From assembly GCA_003415625.1 (NCBI GenBank), contig PYIU01000004.1, positions 4,650,001 to 4,714,000 of the forward strand: a stretch of DNA of 64,000 bases. The letters run 5' to 3'. Shown here piece after piece: positions 23,914-34,964 of this stretch. Under the pieces are notes generated by a model that worked only from the letters and a program-made list of their open reading frames with translations, was not told where the DNA came from and did not search any database. How positions within the stretch are numbered: position 1 is the first letter of the stretch; each line of letters opens with the position of its first letter. This DNA is from Aquanectria penicillioides (taxonomy: Eukaryota > Ascomycota > Sordariomycetes > Hypocreales > Nectriaceae). Made by a program: the position numbers and the translations under genes.

Positions 23914-24547
23914 TCTCTTGGGGCCGATAGACTTGGAGAAGCTCCTAAGCCTCGTCGTTGACTCAATCAGCATGCCACACAACACGTTACCTGTCAAATC
24001 AGCAGGGACAAAAAACACATTTTAGTCGTCCAAGACTACCGGATTTCATTGCTCACGGTGATTCAGGTATCAGGTTTCATATTATAAGTTCGCATAAGTC
24101 AGATCTAGCTCTAAGTTGCACAGGCCATAGCCGAGTATATATGAGCACATAAAAAATATATTTCCTTCCACCGATATTTGTGGCGGTTCCATCCCCTCCT
24201 TAATTGAACTGCTCCCTGCACTCCGTTAGCTGTGAATGTTACGAAATACTGGTATATCTTGGCTTAGCAATTCTCCCTCCTATATCGTCAAGGACCTTTG
24301 CGTGCCACTACAATGTGACAGTTATAACCAGATTTTATGACGTACCAGATTACGCCAAATTGAGTAGCGGGTTGCGGAGAATTGGGCTTCAACATGACTG
24401 CCCATAACTACGAACACGAGTAGAGAGCGTGAAGAGCATCCAAATTGACTAATATCGTGATAGAATACACGCCTAGTATTTCGCGTCAAGGCTTTATACG
24501 AAGTTAGATGAATACAATAGTTCGAATGAATTCTGGTATTACGAATA
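23914..24547. other. Intergenic, AT-rich, no gene recognised
   Basis: Between the repeat protein and the decayed gene to the right. Only short frames without motifs are seen. Confidence 0.4.
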
Positions 24548-25470
24548 TTAGTTGCGTGGCCACCAAGCAACTCCCCCATGTCTCCATGGTAGATGGTCTA
24601 AAGTTTTGATGCGCTCTAATAAGAACACCAAATAAGAATGTTGAATCCAAGCCCAGTTCTCCCAGCGGCCAGTCTTACCGCGCAAGAAAAGCACCCGGTC
24701 CCATCCTTCCTCACAATAAATAGCATTCTTCCCAACCTCAGGGCACCAAGCTCTTGCCATCGCATCCTCATTTGGCTCTGTGGCATCTATGATGATAACA
24801 TCATCGCCGTCTGGGATTTTGGCACCCTTGTTTAAGTCTCTCGCTAGAACTATCCTTTTAAAAAGTTGCTCAGTGCGACGGTGGCAAATTGGATGAGGCA
24901 TTTTAATACATTGAGGGGCATGCACGAACACAGGGTTAAAATTGAGTATAAAAGAGACCGTTGTGCAGTGGCTATCGAAGTCAACAACGGCGAGATACGG
25001 TTGGGACTCCATCGTAGGAGCCGCTAGCTGCTTGAGCCTAATGTCTCGAAATGTAGCTCCTGAGCCCTTATTCTATTTATCACCAGATTGGGCTGGTAGT
25101 TTGCACGGTGGAAGCCAATCTGTAGACATTGGCGCTAGTTTTGCCAAGTTTAGATTCGACGCATTTCAGTCTCCGGGAGTTCAAGGTCGTCCAAATACGT
25201 ATCATAGAGTTCGCCCTGTGCCGGATCAAGAAATTCAACGTCTTTACTAACCACCAAAATCCATGAATTTTTGTATCCATATTGTGCAAGCAATGGACCG
25301 ATCCAACCGCAGTTTGACTTAGCATTTCCAGCCCCTGCGAGAACACGTGCAACAACGCCTATCTTGGGCCAATAACTCTTGTTTTCAACAACAAGGCCAC
25401 TGTAATAATGCGCGGCTGGCCCAATATGTCTCGTTGTAGGACAGACTGTAAGTGGACATGACAGAATCAT
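24548..25470 (-). pseudogene. Decayed gene of a small conserved fungal family
   Basis: Two well-formed protein segments lie on the minus strand. The upstream one (25470-25153) contains PTTRHIGPAA, ARVLAGAGNAKSNCGWIGPL and ILVVSKDVEFLDP; the downstream one (25012-24551) contains QPYLAVVDFDSH, VIIIDATEPNEDAMARAWC and GKNAIYCEE. They appear to be halves of one protein, but between them the reading moves through all three frames and meets a TAG (near 25076) inside a DIRLKQLAA-like stretch. No splice signals repair this. I take it as one gene broken by at least two frameshifts and one stop. The family looks familiar from other fungal genomes but I cannot name its function. Two separate short genes are the alternative. 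Confidence 0.5.
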
Positions 25471-26879
25471 TCGTCAATAACATCTTGCAGGCAACACCAA
25501 ACAGAGAGGCTAGCCTAGTAGTATTGTACCTAGATGTTTGTCGTCCGAGGTAAGTCTGCCACCTAACGCGCTTGTATTTTGCCTTGCTTTAGTTAGATAT
25601 GGCCATTCAATCCCCTCTGCGGAATCCAGGAGTTCATCCTTGTATAGGACGTAACTCTTCGCAACTAACGAACATCCACCTCCTTAGGAATTCAATTCAA
25701 GCGAAACATTTTCAATCTAGCGGTGAGCAATGAGAGTCAAAGCACAGCTAGACAGCGTTGCACAAACATCCGGGTATATCCTAGCCCATGTCACCTTTCC
25801 AGTGACCTTTCAATCTGCAGCCTAATATGGACATGATAGGAGAAGAGAATAGACGATTGATGAGATTACTTTAGACTACTAAGAGGATTACTAAGATCAC
25901 ATCAAACGTGCAATACGTTCTGCTAGTGGATTAGATCGTGACCACAATTTTGGGTCCGAGTTGGGACGGAAAAGCTGGCCTGGACATTTTGAGCATCTCC
26001 TCTAACTCCAAGCTAAATTTTGTCGTTTTTTGTAATAAGACTTTAAATTTTGTTTCAATCAAGTCCAAGTCATTTATTGACATGGAAGCCCCAAGTTACA
26101 AAATGTGAATCGATTTCCTGTCCATGGTCAATGTTTTGAACTGCGCGAGGATAGACATTGCGAGTTTCCCGTGGTACAGGGTAAGTAACTCCTCGCCCAC
26201 TAATAAGAGCAATTGGTGTGGGTGTGTGCGCTCAGCTTCTTTGCGGGGCAGCTGTTTATGCTGGTTACCCTATATTATCATTTGTATAACGTAGTAGGCT
26301 TTGTTGCAAACCAGTTGTGAATTGAAGAGAGGCTGCCTTTAGTGATATTCCTTGCCACCTCTACTAGATGGCTAATGCTAAAAGCTCTACATAGGCAAGT
26401 TCGGCAGAACAAGTTTCCACTAGACTTCCAGTGAGATGGTTTGTCCTTGAGTGGGGCTTATAGTCTACCATTTACAACTGAGCACCGCGCCGATACCATC
26501 TAGTATACTGATAAACTGTCCCTCACGCATATACTATCCAATTCATAACCCAGCGGCCAACTTAATGCCGATGTGAATGACACTCCACCACCCGGCACAG
26601 ATATTTACAAACCCACACTTCATAGCTCTACCCGACGTCCACGAGGCTGCGTCACGTGAGTCGTCTTAATTCTCGCGAGCTGGTTTGGATATGGAAGACG
26701 TGAGGCAGCCTGATCCCTGTCTTCTGAAGCCATTTCTCACTGGTGTCGGGGCAAAGCAAAATGTAAGCCACCGATGGGTGTGATAAGCCACCTTATTTAA
26801 ATGCAGACCTACGCCTGTCAACTCTTGATTCTTACCCCACCCGTAATTCAGCTTCAACGCGGTATCAACCACCTGCGCC
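25471..26879. other. 1.4 kb AT-rich gap before the NACHT gene
   Basis: No coding potential recognised. The segment from about 25870 to 26060 is T/A-rich with stop codons in all frames. The end next to 26880 is the promoter and leader of the NACHT-ankyrin gene. Confidence 0.4.
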
Positions 26880-29800
26880 ATGGATCCATCCTCGTTCGCT
26901 TCAGCAGCCTCAAGCCTGCTGGGAGTTACGGTCCAGCTTATCGGATCGCTGTACGGCAACTGGGAGTACTCCAGCCTGGTACTGGCCGAGCGTTTAATCT
27001 ACGAGCTCTCGCAGCTTCGTAACGTCCTGCAATCTCTCGAAGCCACAGCCTTGTCCGTGGCCGATCCCGTTAGTCCGCCCCCGCAAGACTTAATCGTTTC
27101 CCTGGAGGACATTAAAGCCTGCCTCATCTCGCTGGGCTCGAAGCTTCTGAGACAGGATCCTGGGGCCGTTTTCAGTTTCCAAGACTGGCCGCTACCTTGG
27201 CGGTCGTTCAATGCGCCAATGCCCTCGCATGGCAGTAGGCTTCCATTGTCGCGGGCAGAAGCTACGGGAGATATTCAGAGCCTTCAAGCCTGTCTTTCTA
27301 AGCTGGGTAGCAGGTAGGCAATGAAACCTGTGTGTCGCCGAGGCCTGCGTTCTAACGACAGCCAAGTATTGAAAAGTCAATCTTCTCCCCAGCACAAGAA
27401 CTGCTTCCAAAGCATATCGCGGATCCAACCGGGACCTTATGGAAAGATCGTGCCGAGTATGTCGAGTTCCATGAATCTGCGCGAAAATCTCGACTGGATG
27501 GAACTGGCCGATGGTTCGTGGTCAGCCCAAAGTTCAAGAATTGGCTCACCGCAAAGCGTGTTTCCAACACTCTTTTCTGTCCCGGGAAGCCCGGCTCAGG
27601 AAAAACTGTTTTGACGTTGGTTATCCTCAGACTGGGAGGCTTGATGTTCTCTCTGTGGTCGATTCGTAACTAACATAATGGATCGCGTAGGTCCTTGGCT
27701 ATCGACGCGGTTCGAAAATGGCAGACGGACAGTAGATCTCCCAATGTTGGGCTTGCTTACTTCTATTTCAGCTACAAGACTCCCAGCCCGTTGAAAAATG
27801 TCGCCTTGGCACTGTTGGAACAGCTGTATTTGCAATCTCCATCGCCAGACGAAGAAGTGGCCAAGCTCGAGGACTTGGCTGCCAGGGCAGAACACATTCT
27901 GTTCTCGGATATCGTCACGGCTGTAATAGCGGTATCAAAAAAGTTCCAAAAGGCATACATAATTATCGATGCTTTGGACGAATGCTCCGCGGGTTACCAG
28001 AAAGATCTACTCTATCTTCTCACGTCGATCAACAACTCGCCAGTTCGCTTGCTCGCTTCTTCCAGACCTCACCAGACGTTTGACATATTCAACGACAGCC
28101 CAACGATCAATATCATCCCATCAGAACAGGATATAATACTATACGCACACCACAGGCTGCAGAACCTGCCGGTCCGTCATGAAAGGTTACATGATGCCAT
28201 AATAACTGCTCTTTTGGAAACCAGAGAGCAGCATCTTATGTGAGTCCACCGTTGGGCCACCGAAGACTTGAGATATAAAAAGCCTTGACTCACATTCTTC
28301 TTCTTTCGTTTTACAGGTTTATTCCAATCGTCTTGCGACTTAATGCCGTTTTGAATAAGGAAACCGCGGAAGAGATCGTACAAGAGCTTGAAGAAGTCCC
28401 ACGAACTCTCTATGCCGTTTACCATGGGATTCTCGATCGAATCCGGGACCAGGAACCGAGAATTGTAAGCATAGCGACAACAACACTTACGTGGCTCTTG
28501 TATTCTCAACGGCCGCTTGAAACCGTGGAAATTATTCAGCTTCATCGCCATAGCACCAGTGACATTAACGTCGATGCCTCATTGATTGTCAAATCATGCA
28601 TGGGGCTTGTTCAATCTGAGCCTAAGATTGCTTTTGCACACTTTTCGGTCAAAGAGTTTCTCGAAGCCACCAGTTTTGGGGACGAGGAAGAGGTGGCATT
28701 GTTTTGCCTTTCCTACTTAAGATATCAGATCACCAACCAAGTAGCCAGCGCAGATGCTGTCGATGGTCTGATTCAGTCAAACCCGCTTTTCAGCTATGCC
28801 GGCCATTACTGGGGTCACCATATACGAAACCTCATTGACAAGGCCGACTTCGAGTCAGTGAAGCTTAAGGAGTCGTGCCTGACGTTCTTGAAGGATAAAC
28901 AAATAGTGGCAGTCCTTTGCCACGTCTTATTCATATCTCTTCGTCGTCGAAGAAATGGGGCAAAAAAGCACAGGCTAGTCAAATCTTCTTGTCTACACCT
29001 TGCGGCATATTTCGGGCTAGACTGGGTTATTGGAGCACTAGTTGCCTCTGTGGATTCCACAAACAAGCGTGATGAATGGGACCGAACACCGCTGCACATA
29101 GCTGCTGAGAACGGATTCGACGAATGTGTGAGAATTTTGTTGACTCGGATGTCGCCAAACGATCAAGAAAATGACGGAAGAACGGCCTGGCATTTTGCGG
29201 CGATGAATAGAAACCCCGAGGTCATGCAGCATTTGGTTGCATGGAGCTCTCAGGTTCCAAATTCAAGTCAACGGAGGCTCCCAACAAGCCTTGGATCTGA
29301 CAGGAAGGGCAAGGGGAAATCACTTCTTGAATATGCGGCAGTCAATGGAAATGCCGAAGCATTTCGCAAACTCTCTTCGCTATACACTAGAGAGTCCGAT
29401 AATGGCATTCAAGTCAAGTCATTGTTGCGAAACGCAATGGTGGCAGCTTTAGCAGGCGGAAACATAGAAATCGTTGAATATCTATTGTCCCAGGATCAAG
29501 TCCCTAGCTACGAGCACCTCCTTGTGGCGACCAAGGCCGGATTCGAGGGCATTGTCCAACTTCTTCTTGAATACGGGGTAGAAGTCGACAATCCAGACGC
29601 TGGTGGGGATTCAGCAATCGTAATCGCTGCTCGTGAGGCGAGGAACAAGATTTTGCAATTTCTGATCTGGAACGGGGCGATTCTTGATGGGACTGCTCGA
29701 GATGTTCGTGACGCGCTGTCCTTGGCTGTGCAAACAAACAATGCTGAAGGGGTGCGAATATTGTTGCTGGCTGGGGCAAAGGTGGGTAATACCGTGGGCG

Positions 29801-31086
29801 AGGATGATAAACTAATCTCGTACGCTATTCGCAATGGCGCGATGGATATCGTCCAAATGCTGTTACAAGCGGGAGCTGAAGCTGCCCAAGGGGCATTTGC
29901 GGCGGTCGAAGCCGGAAAAGTTGACATTCTCAAGCTGCTTCTTGACTCTGGAGTGCCGCCTGACCTCAAGTCGGAGGCAGGACAGAGTCTCCTGGAAACA
30001 GCGCGAGAGGCGGACAACCCGGCCATAGTCGAACTCCTCCAACGCTTTGATCCTAACCCCACTCCGAGAGTGCTCTATTCACCTCCATCTGAGAGTTTCA
30101 TTGACCCTTCGACACCTGCTGAAAAGCGCCGTTCATCTGGTGGCGATGCCGTCTTGCCGAACAAAGATTCAAAGAAGCCCGTCCAGGAAGAACCAGAAGC
30201 AGCCTTGCCGCCTAAACCACCCACCAAGCTTGAGAAACAGCCTCAACCAAAGTCTCCCAGAGTGGAAAAGGTTCTAACTCCGGAAACCGCATCATCCTTG
30301 CCTCCCACAACCCCACCTCCAAGACAAAATGATCCTCGGACGCCTAAACCGCAATGGCGTGCGCCAGCCAACTTACCACTATTTGAGCCGGGGGCGGTGC
30401 GAAGCCCGGCATTAGCTGGCAATCCACTACCATTTCTACTTCTCTCAGAGCCCATAGAGATGGGTATCATCGGCCTCGGCAGCGTCGTCGTAGCCCCACG
30501 AGATCCTCTCAGTGGCTACGCGCCCGATGATCTCAGCTCGCTCTCCTACGCCCTCTCGAATCTCAAGTCTGTTTCTGTTCAGCAGTACTACAAGTCTATC
30601 AACGATAGAAAATCTACGCGCAATTTTGCCCTCGAAGTGCTACGCCCAATACTAAATCGCGAGTCAATGCAAGCTCGGTCAATAAAGATACAAGCTACGC
30701 AGGTTTTCCGAGAACGACTGCACAATCATGAGCGGGCTCTGGAGCGGATCTACGAGAGTAGCAACATGAGACGCGAGATTCGATCAATGATGACAGGTAT
30801 GGACAGGAAAGAAGAAAGAAAAGAGCTATTTTTGGTCGTTGGCCTGCTGGTAGCCACCGAGCTGCGCACAATGGTGAGCCAAGAAGCTGCTGAGAGCAAC
30901 TCAGCTGCGTTTGCCGAGGCGTCAAGGGTAAGCCACCAAGGTGAAAAGATCTTCGCCATTAGCTACCGTTCCATAAAGGCTCAAATTCGCCGTTCATTCT
31001 TCAGTCGAAGGGAACATGATTTGTTGGAAAATGGTGTTTCTCTGGGGGACTACTTCTCTCCCGACTCTCACGAGCGGTTGCTTTGA
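26880..31086 (+). CDS. HeLo-like/NACHT/ankyrin NLR-type protein with extra C-terminal domain
   Basis: NLR-like sensor of the fungal STAND class. The N-terminus (MDPSSFASAASSLLGVTVQL) is the fungal HeLo-like STAND domain. The NACHT NTPase follows: Walker A GKPGSGKT near 27584-27607, Walker B AYIIIDALDECS near 27953-27988, then LLASSRPH. Ankyrin repeats run from ~28985 to 30050 (TPLHIAAENGFDECVRILL and others). A Pro-rich linker (30050-30450) leads to a ~208-residue C-terminal domain from 30460. Introns at about 27612-27690 (CTAAC branch) and 28233-28316 restore the frame well. The stretch 27180-27360 is the weak point: the frame shifts and no single intron is compelling, so an extra intron or a lesion is possible. 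The gene is convergent with the S8 protease gene 305 bases away. NLRs of this kind control heterokaryon incompatibility and other regulated cell death. Confidence 0.8.
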
Positions 31087-31391
31087 GGACTGGCAAGATC
31101 GAGAAGCCATCTTCTTGCCGGCTTCTTTGATTGCCTCTCGGTGTTAGTATGGGTATTTGTTGTGATGAAAATATTCGTCACGAAGATTGGAGGTCCCGTG
31201 TATGATAAAGGCTTGGGTAAATTATCGAAAATTTCAACTGATTCTACAGACCATTCCTTCGTGCATGTCGCCCAACATCAAGTAGACGGCTCAAAGTTGT
31301 AGGTACATCCAGATTTTACTGAGTAAATTTGAAGTGTCCTATCATAGCACCTGGCCTTGAATCATCCCGCATCCACTCTATCCACCACTGC
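31087..31391. other. Convergent spacer between NACHT and S8 genes
   Basis: A 305-base gap between two convergent genes, presumably the two 3' UTRs. No coding sequence is seen. Confidence 0.5.
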
Positions 31392-34300
31392 CTATATTGG
31401 AAATGGCTTCTTGGACAGCCAATCCAGAGTAGACCTTGCTTCGCCCCAGCTGCTTTGGTCCTCGGAGCCTCCGAAAAAGAGCCACGGCTTGACAAACTTT
31501 CCCGTATTGTCCGCCGACATCTGCTCAAAGGCTTTGGTTACCAGCTTGCGTTTCCACTCCTTGTGGTTCAGCCACCGCTCACTGCCTTTTTGTTTGCTCA
31601 GAGACAGTCGATGACATGCCAGCACTAGAGACGCAACTCCAGATGCAATAGCTGTGGCCACAGATGTCCCTGAGACCTCGTCGGTGGGATTCTCGGAGCC
31701 GAGGAAGGTCGTCTTCGCCACGATGTTCTCTCCCGGCAGCATGAAATTCGCGTTTCTCTGAAGGCTCTCTAGCGTCTCGCGGCCCCGTGAATCCGTCGCC
31801 GCGATCTTCAGCACGTCGTCGCAGTTGGCGGGATACGCCTGTTCTTGGAGATGGCCTTCTCCCGCCGTACTAGCTATGACGACGATGTGTGCGTTGATCA
31901 CCCTGAGTATGGCCGAGTCGAGTGCGGGGCTGCGCTTGAAGAAAGCGGCACTGATGGAGATAATATCTGCGTTGGACTCTTTTGCCCAGTTGAGAGCCTA
32001 GCGGAGCATGCAATGTTAGCTGAACAGCTCAGAGACCAAGTCGACTAGTCGTGCAAAAGCTCAAGAGTAACAGAACTCGCCTGTATCACGCGATCCACTG
32101 TCATATCCATGACGGAATCGCCAACTTTTGCCACCAGCAGTCGGCAATGAGGGTTCAACTCGGTGATAACCTTTGCCATATGCGTGCCGTGGGGATGATA
32201 AGAGAACCACCATGGGCTCTCCCCAGACTCAGATGACACGAAAGAGACACCGCAGATCTCGTGGCATTGGATAGAGTCCGGGTCGACCCCGGTGTCTATG
32301 ACGGCCACATTGACAATACGAGATAGATTGCCGTTTTCTTTGACAACCTCTGGGAACTCGGCGTCATTTTCCTCCAGGAAATCCTCGTCTTCGCACTCCG
32401 TTTGAAGTAGACTATAAGCCTCGATATATGCGGCCAATTGTGTTACCTCAACGGCCGTGCTGCGATCGTGTTAGATATAAGTGTGTGTGTTGCGGCTTAC
32501 GAAATGATCCTTCTTTCCACTGACCTCTTCTTCGCAATGGCGGCTTCCTCGTGTCGTACAACTAGAGAACTCCAGGACCTCAGGTAAAATTTCATGGTAA
32601 ACTTTACATGTATCGGCGGCGTTTGTGCTGCTAATCTAGCCCGGGAACTGACCTGGCGGCTTTCGCAATCCTTTTCGTATTTTGAGCCATACGAAGAGCC
32701 TATGAGGTCCTAAATGAAGTTAGTTTTCTTCTGTCCTAGTTGCCTGAGTATGGATAGGATGACTGACTGCCAAAATGAAGATATCCACATCGCGCAACTG
32801 TACTCATGTGTGGCGCACATTAGTTACGCTCCTCAAGATATAATTCTCAGACCTAGTTTTTACCTTTTTGAATACACTTAGCTCCTCGTATCCCTCTCCA
32901 GAAATCCAATAGCTCAAGTTCGCCCAGTTGCTCACATAGAGGGTTAGCCGCTTCAGGTTAGGGCAGGTTTCTACGAGTGGCTTTGCAGAGATGTCTACTC
33001 TCATCCAGTCAAGGACTTCGACGTCGAACTTGCCCAGGCAATCGTAAATAGCTTCCTCTGTGTGCGGCAGATACAAAGAGTCACGGACGCGGAGCTCGTA
33101 GATGCCCGTCACATGCTTGGAGTCACGAAGCCAGTTTAGCACGAGTGCGGCCTCGAGACGCTCGGGAACAACCTGAGCATTGACGTCGGACCGAGGGAAA
33201 GTAGGTATCGGGATATCAACATAACGGAGGTTAGTCTCGAATTCAACTGTTAGCAAGGCTGCTGTTTTCTGTTTGGTCGACTTGGCTCCGCTCGAAAGAC
33301 CCTCAATCATCTTTAGGAACGGCTGAATGGATCTGCTAGAGTGCCGGAAGCCTCCAAGGTCGAGACTGATCTCCTTGCCTAACTCTCAGATTATTGAGTG
33401 CTCCGAGTGTAAGTGTTAATCGAGATAACTCACGTTTATCTAAGAGGCGTGTCAGTAACAGAATTTCGAACTTCCAGCCTGCTTACCTTCCGGATCAGCG
33501 AGCAGCTCTCTGATCTGGTCGATTGGGAGAACGCGCTTGGATCTAGGTGTCGGATCCTGACCATTAGCACCTCTAATAATGTATGGAAGCACTAAAGAGC
33601 GAATGCGTTCCCTTCTTTTCTCGTCTAGCTTTCCTTTCACGTCGTTCTGTTGCAGGGAATGCAACGGTGAATGTTTGGTCTCCTTCTCTAACGCGAGGCC
33701 CGGAAACCTTTTTAGTAGCTTAGCTATCATCTCTTCGTTTCCGTCGCGCACAGCGTAGTCGAGTAAACTATTGTTCTGGAAGAGATCAAGTCTCTTCTCT
33801 GCGATCACGTCGAGGATGCTAACTAGCCCCGAAGTGATGCAATGCTTCACTAGATCAATGATAATGCATTTAGGCCGAAGCGTGGCAAATGCGAGCAGCA
33901 TCTCGTTTCTGTTGTGCTTTATAGCCAGTTTCAGGGTTGGTTCGCCCACTTCCAGCTTAGACAGGGTCTCGAGAATGGTCTGGAGCATGCCTATTTTCCC
34001 CTCCTCAATAACCATCTCTAGGGGAGAGTCATAGGGCGCACTAGGCGTGACTAGGAGCGTGTCTGGACTCTCAAGAGGTCTTGTTGTGAAGATGGAGAGG
34101 ATGGCCTTTAGGAGGATCTCGGAGTTGTACTTGACGGCATAGTGAAGAAGGTTCATACCCTTATCAGGCCCTTGTTTCCACACCTCGTTGGCGACTACGG
34201 GATAAAGCCTCAACATCCGCTCTGCGATCGCCTCGGGTGGAGTTCAAACGGCTTCTCTTCTTGCTGCCCGTCGTCCTCTTCCAGTGCCTCCTCCGACAAC

Positions 34301-34593
34301 TCCGCTCCCAAGTTTGCGTCATGGATCCTGAAGCAGTTGCAAATAAGCGAGAACTTGTGGGTTGCCGACCCCCAGCCGAGGAGGAGGTCAATGAATTCCG
34401 CACAATCCGGTTTTTGCCAGAGCTCTTTAAGGCTGTCGTACATAGATTGCGGAGGCGCAGCCTTTAGCCTGGGCAGTGTTTCCTTGAGTCTGGAGAGGTT
34501 CTTCTCGGCTAGGATTGGCTTGAGATGGCGCCAAATCACCACTTTGGGCATCTCCATGGTCTCGATGGGGAAGGGAAGCAGCTTTCCCTCCAA
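31392..34593 (-). CDS. Ankyrin-type protein with C-terminal subtilisin-like (S8) protease domain
   Basis: Multi-exon intracellular serine protease. From the N-terminus: a helical region (34593-34250); ankyrin-like repeats (34216-33487; GMNLLHYAVKYNSEILLKAIL, NSLLDYAVRDGNEEMIAKLL); a middle domain (33378-32870; RKEISLDLGGF, LRYVDIPIPTF, CPNLKRLTLYVSNW); and the S8 domain with all three catalytic motifs, VAVIDTGVD (Asp, ~32290), HPHGTHMA (His, ~32185) and SGTSVATAIA (Ser, ~31660). No signal peptide is present, so it probably acts inside the cell. Splicing needs a 6-base micro-exon (33434-33439) and a GC-AG intron (31998-32080). A one-base frame break near 34241-34250 lies between the N-terminal region and the ankyrins, with no convincing intron, so the allele may be defective or the base call wrong. 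It is convergent with the NACHT gene and divergent from the 34965 gene. Confidence 0.75.
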
Positions 34594-34964
34594 GAGGCCG
34601 TCTTGCAGCGCAGTTTAATTCTCAAACAAGGCTCTGGGATTATCAGAGCGATCACACAATGTCACGTGTGTCGTATGTATTTTCTGCGACCGCACTTTGC
34701 TTTTAAATCGATCAGGCTGGCTGAATGATGGCTGGCTGAAGCTTCGCTGACATCGCCTACCCCGCAAGCTTCTGACGTCTCCCTCCAATCTCATGAAAAA
34801 GTCGCAAAGGTTGGAATACTCTTATTGAAGATGTCAACTGTTATTTTCGTATAAAGCTCTACCTTTGTTTCACAGACTGTCAACAAAACTTTGGCTCGAA
34901 TTGTGTTGAAGCAAATTTGTGTTGTTAGGAGAAGACTGCTGCTACACATCAAAAATAGGTCGAA
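34594..34964. promoter_or_regulatory. Shared divergent promoter of S8 and unknown gene
   Basis: The 371-base gap separates the start regions of the S8-ankyrin gene (minus) and the gene at 34965 (plus), so it must hold or overlap both promoters. No specific element is assigned. Confidence 0.45.
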
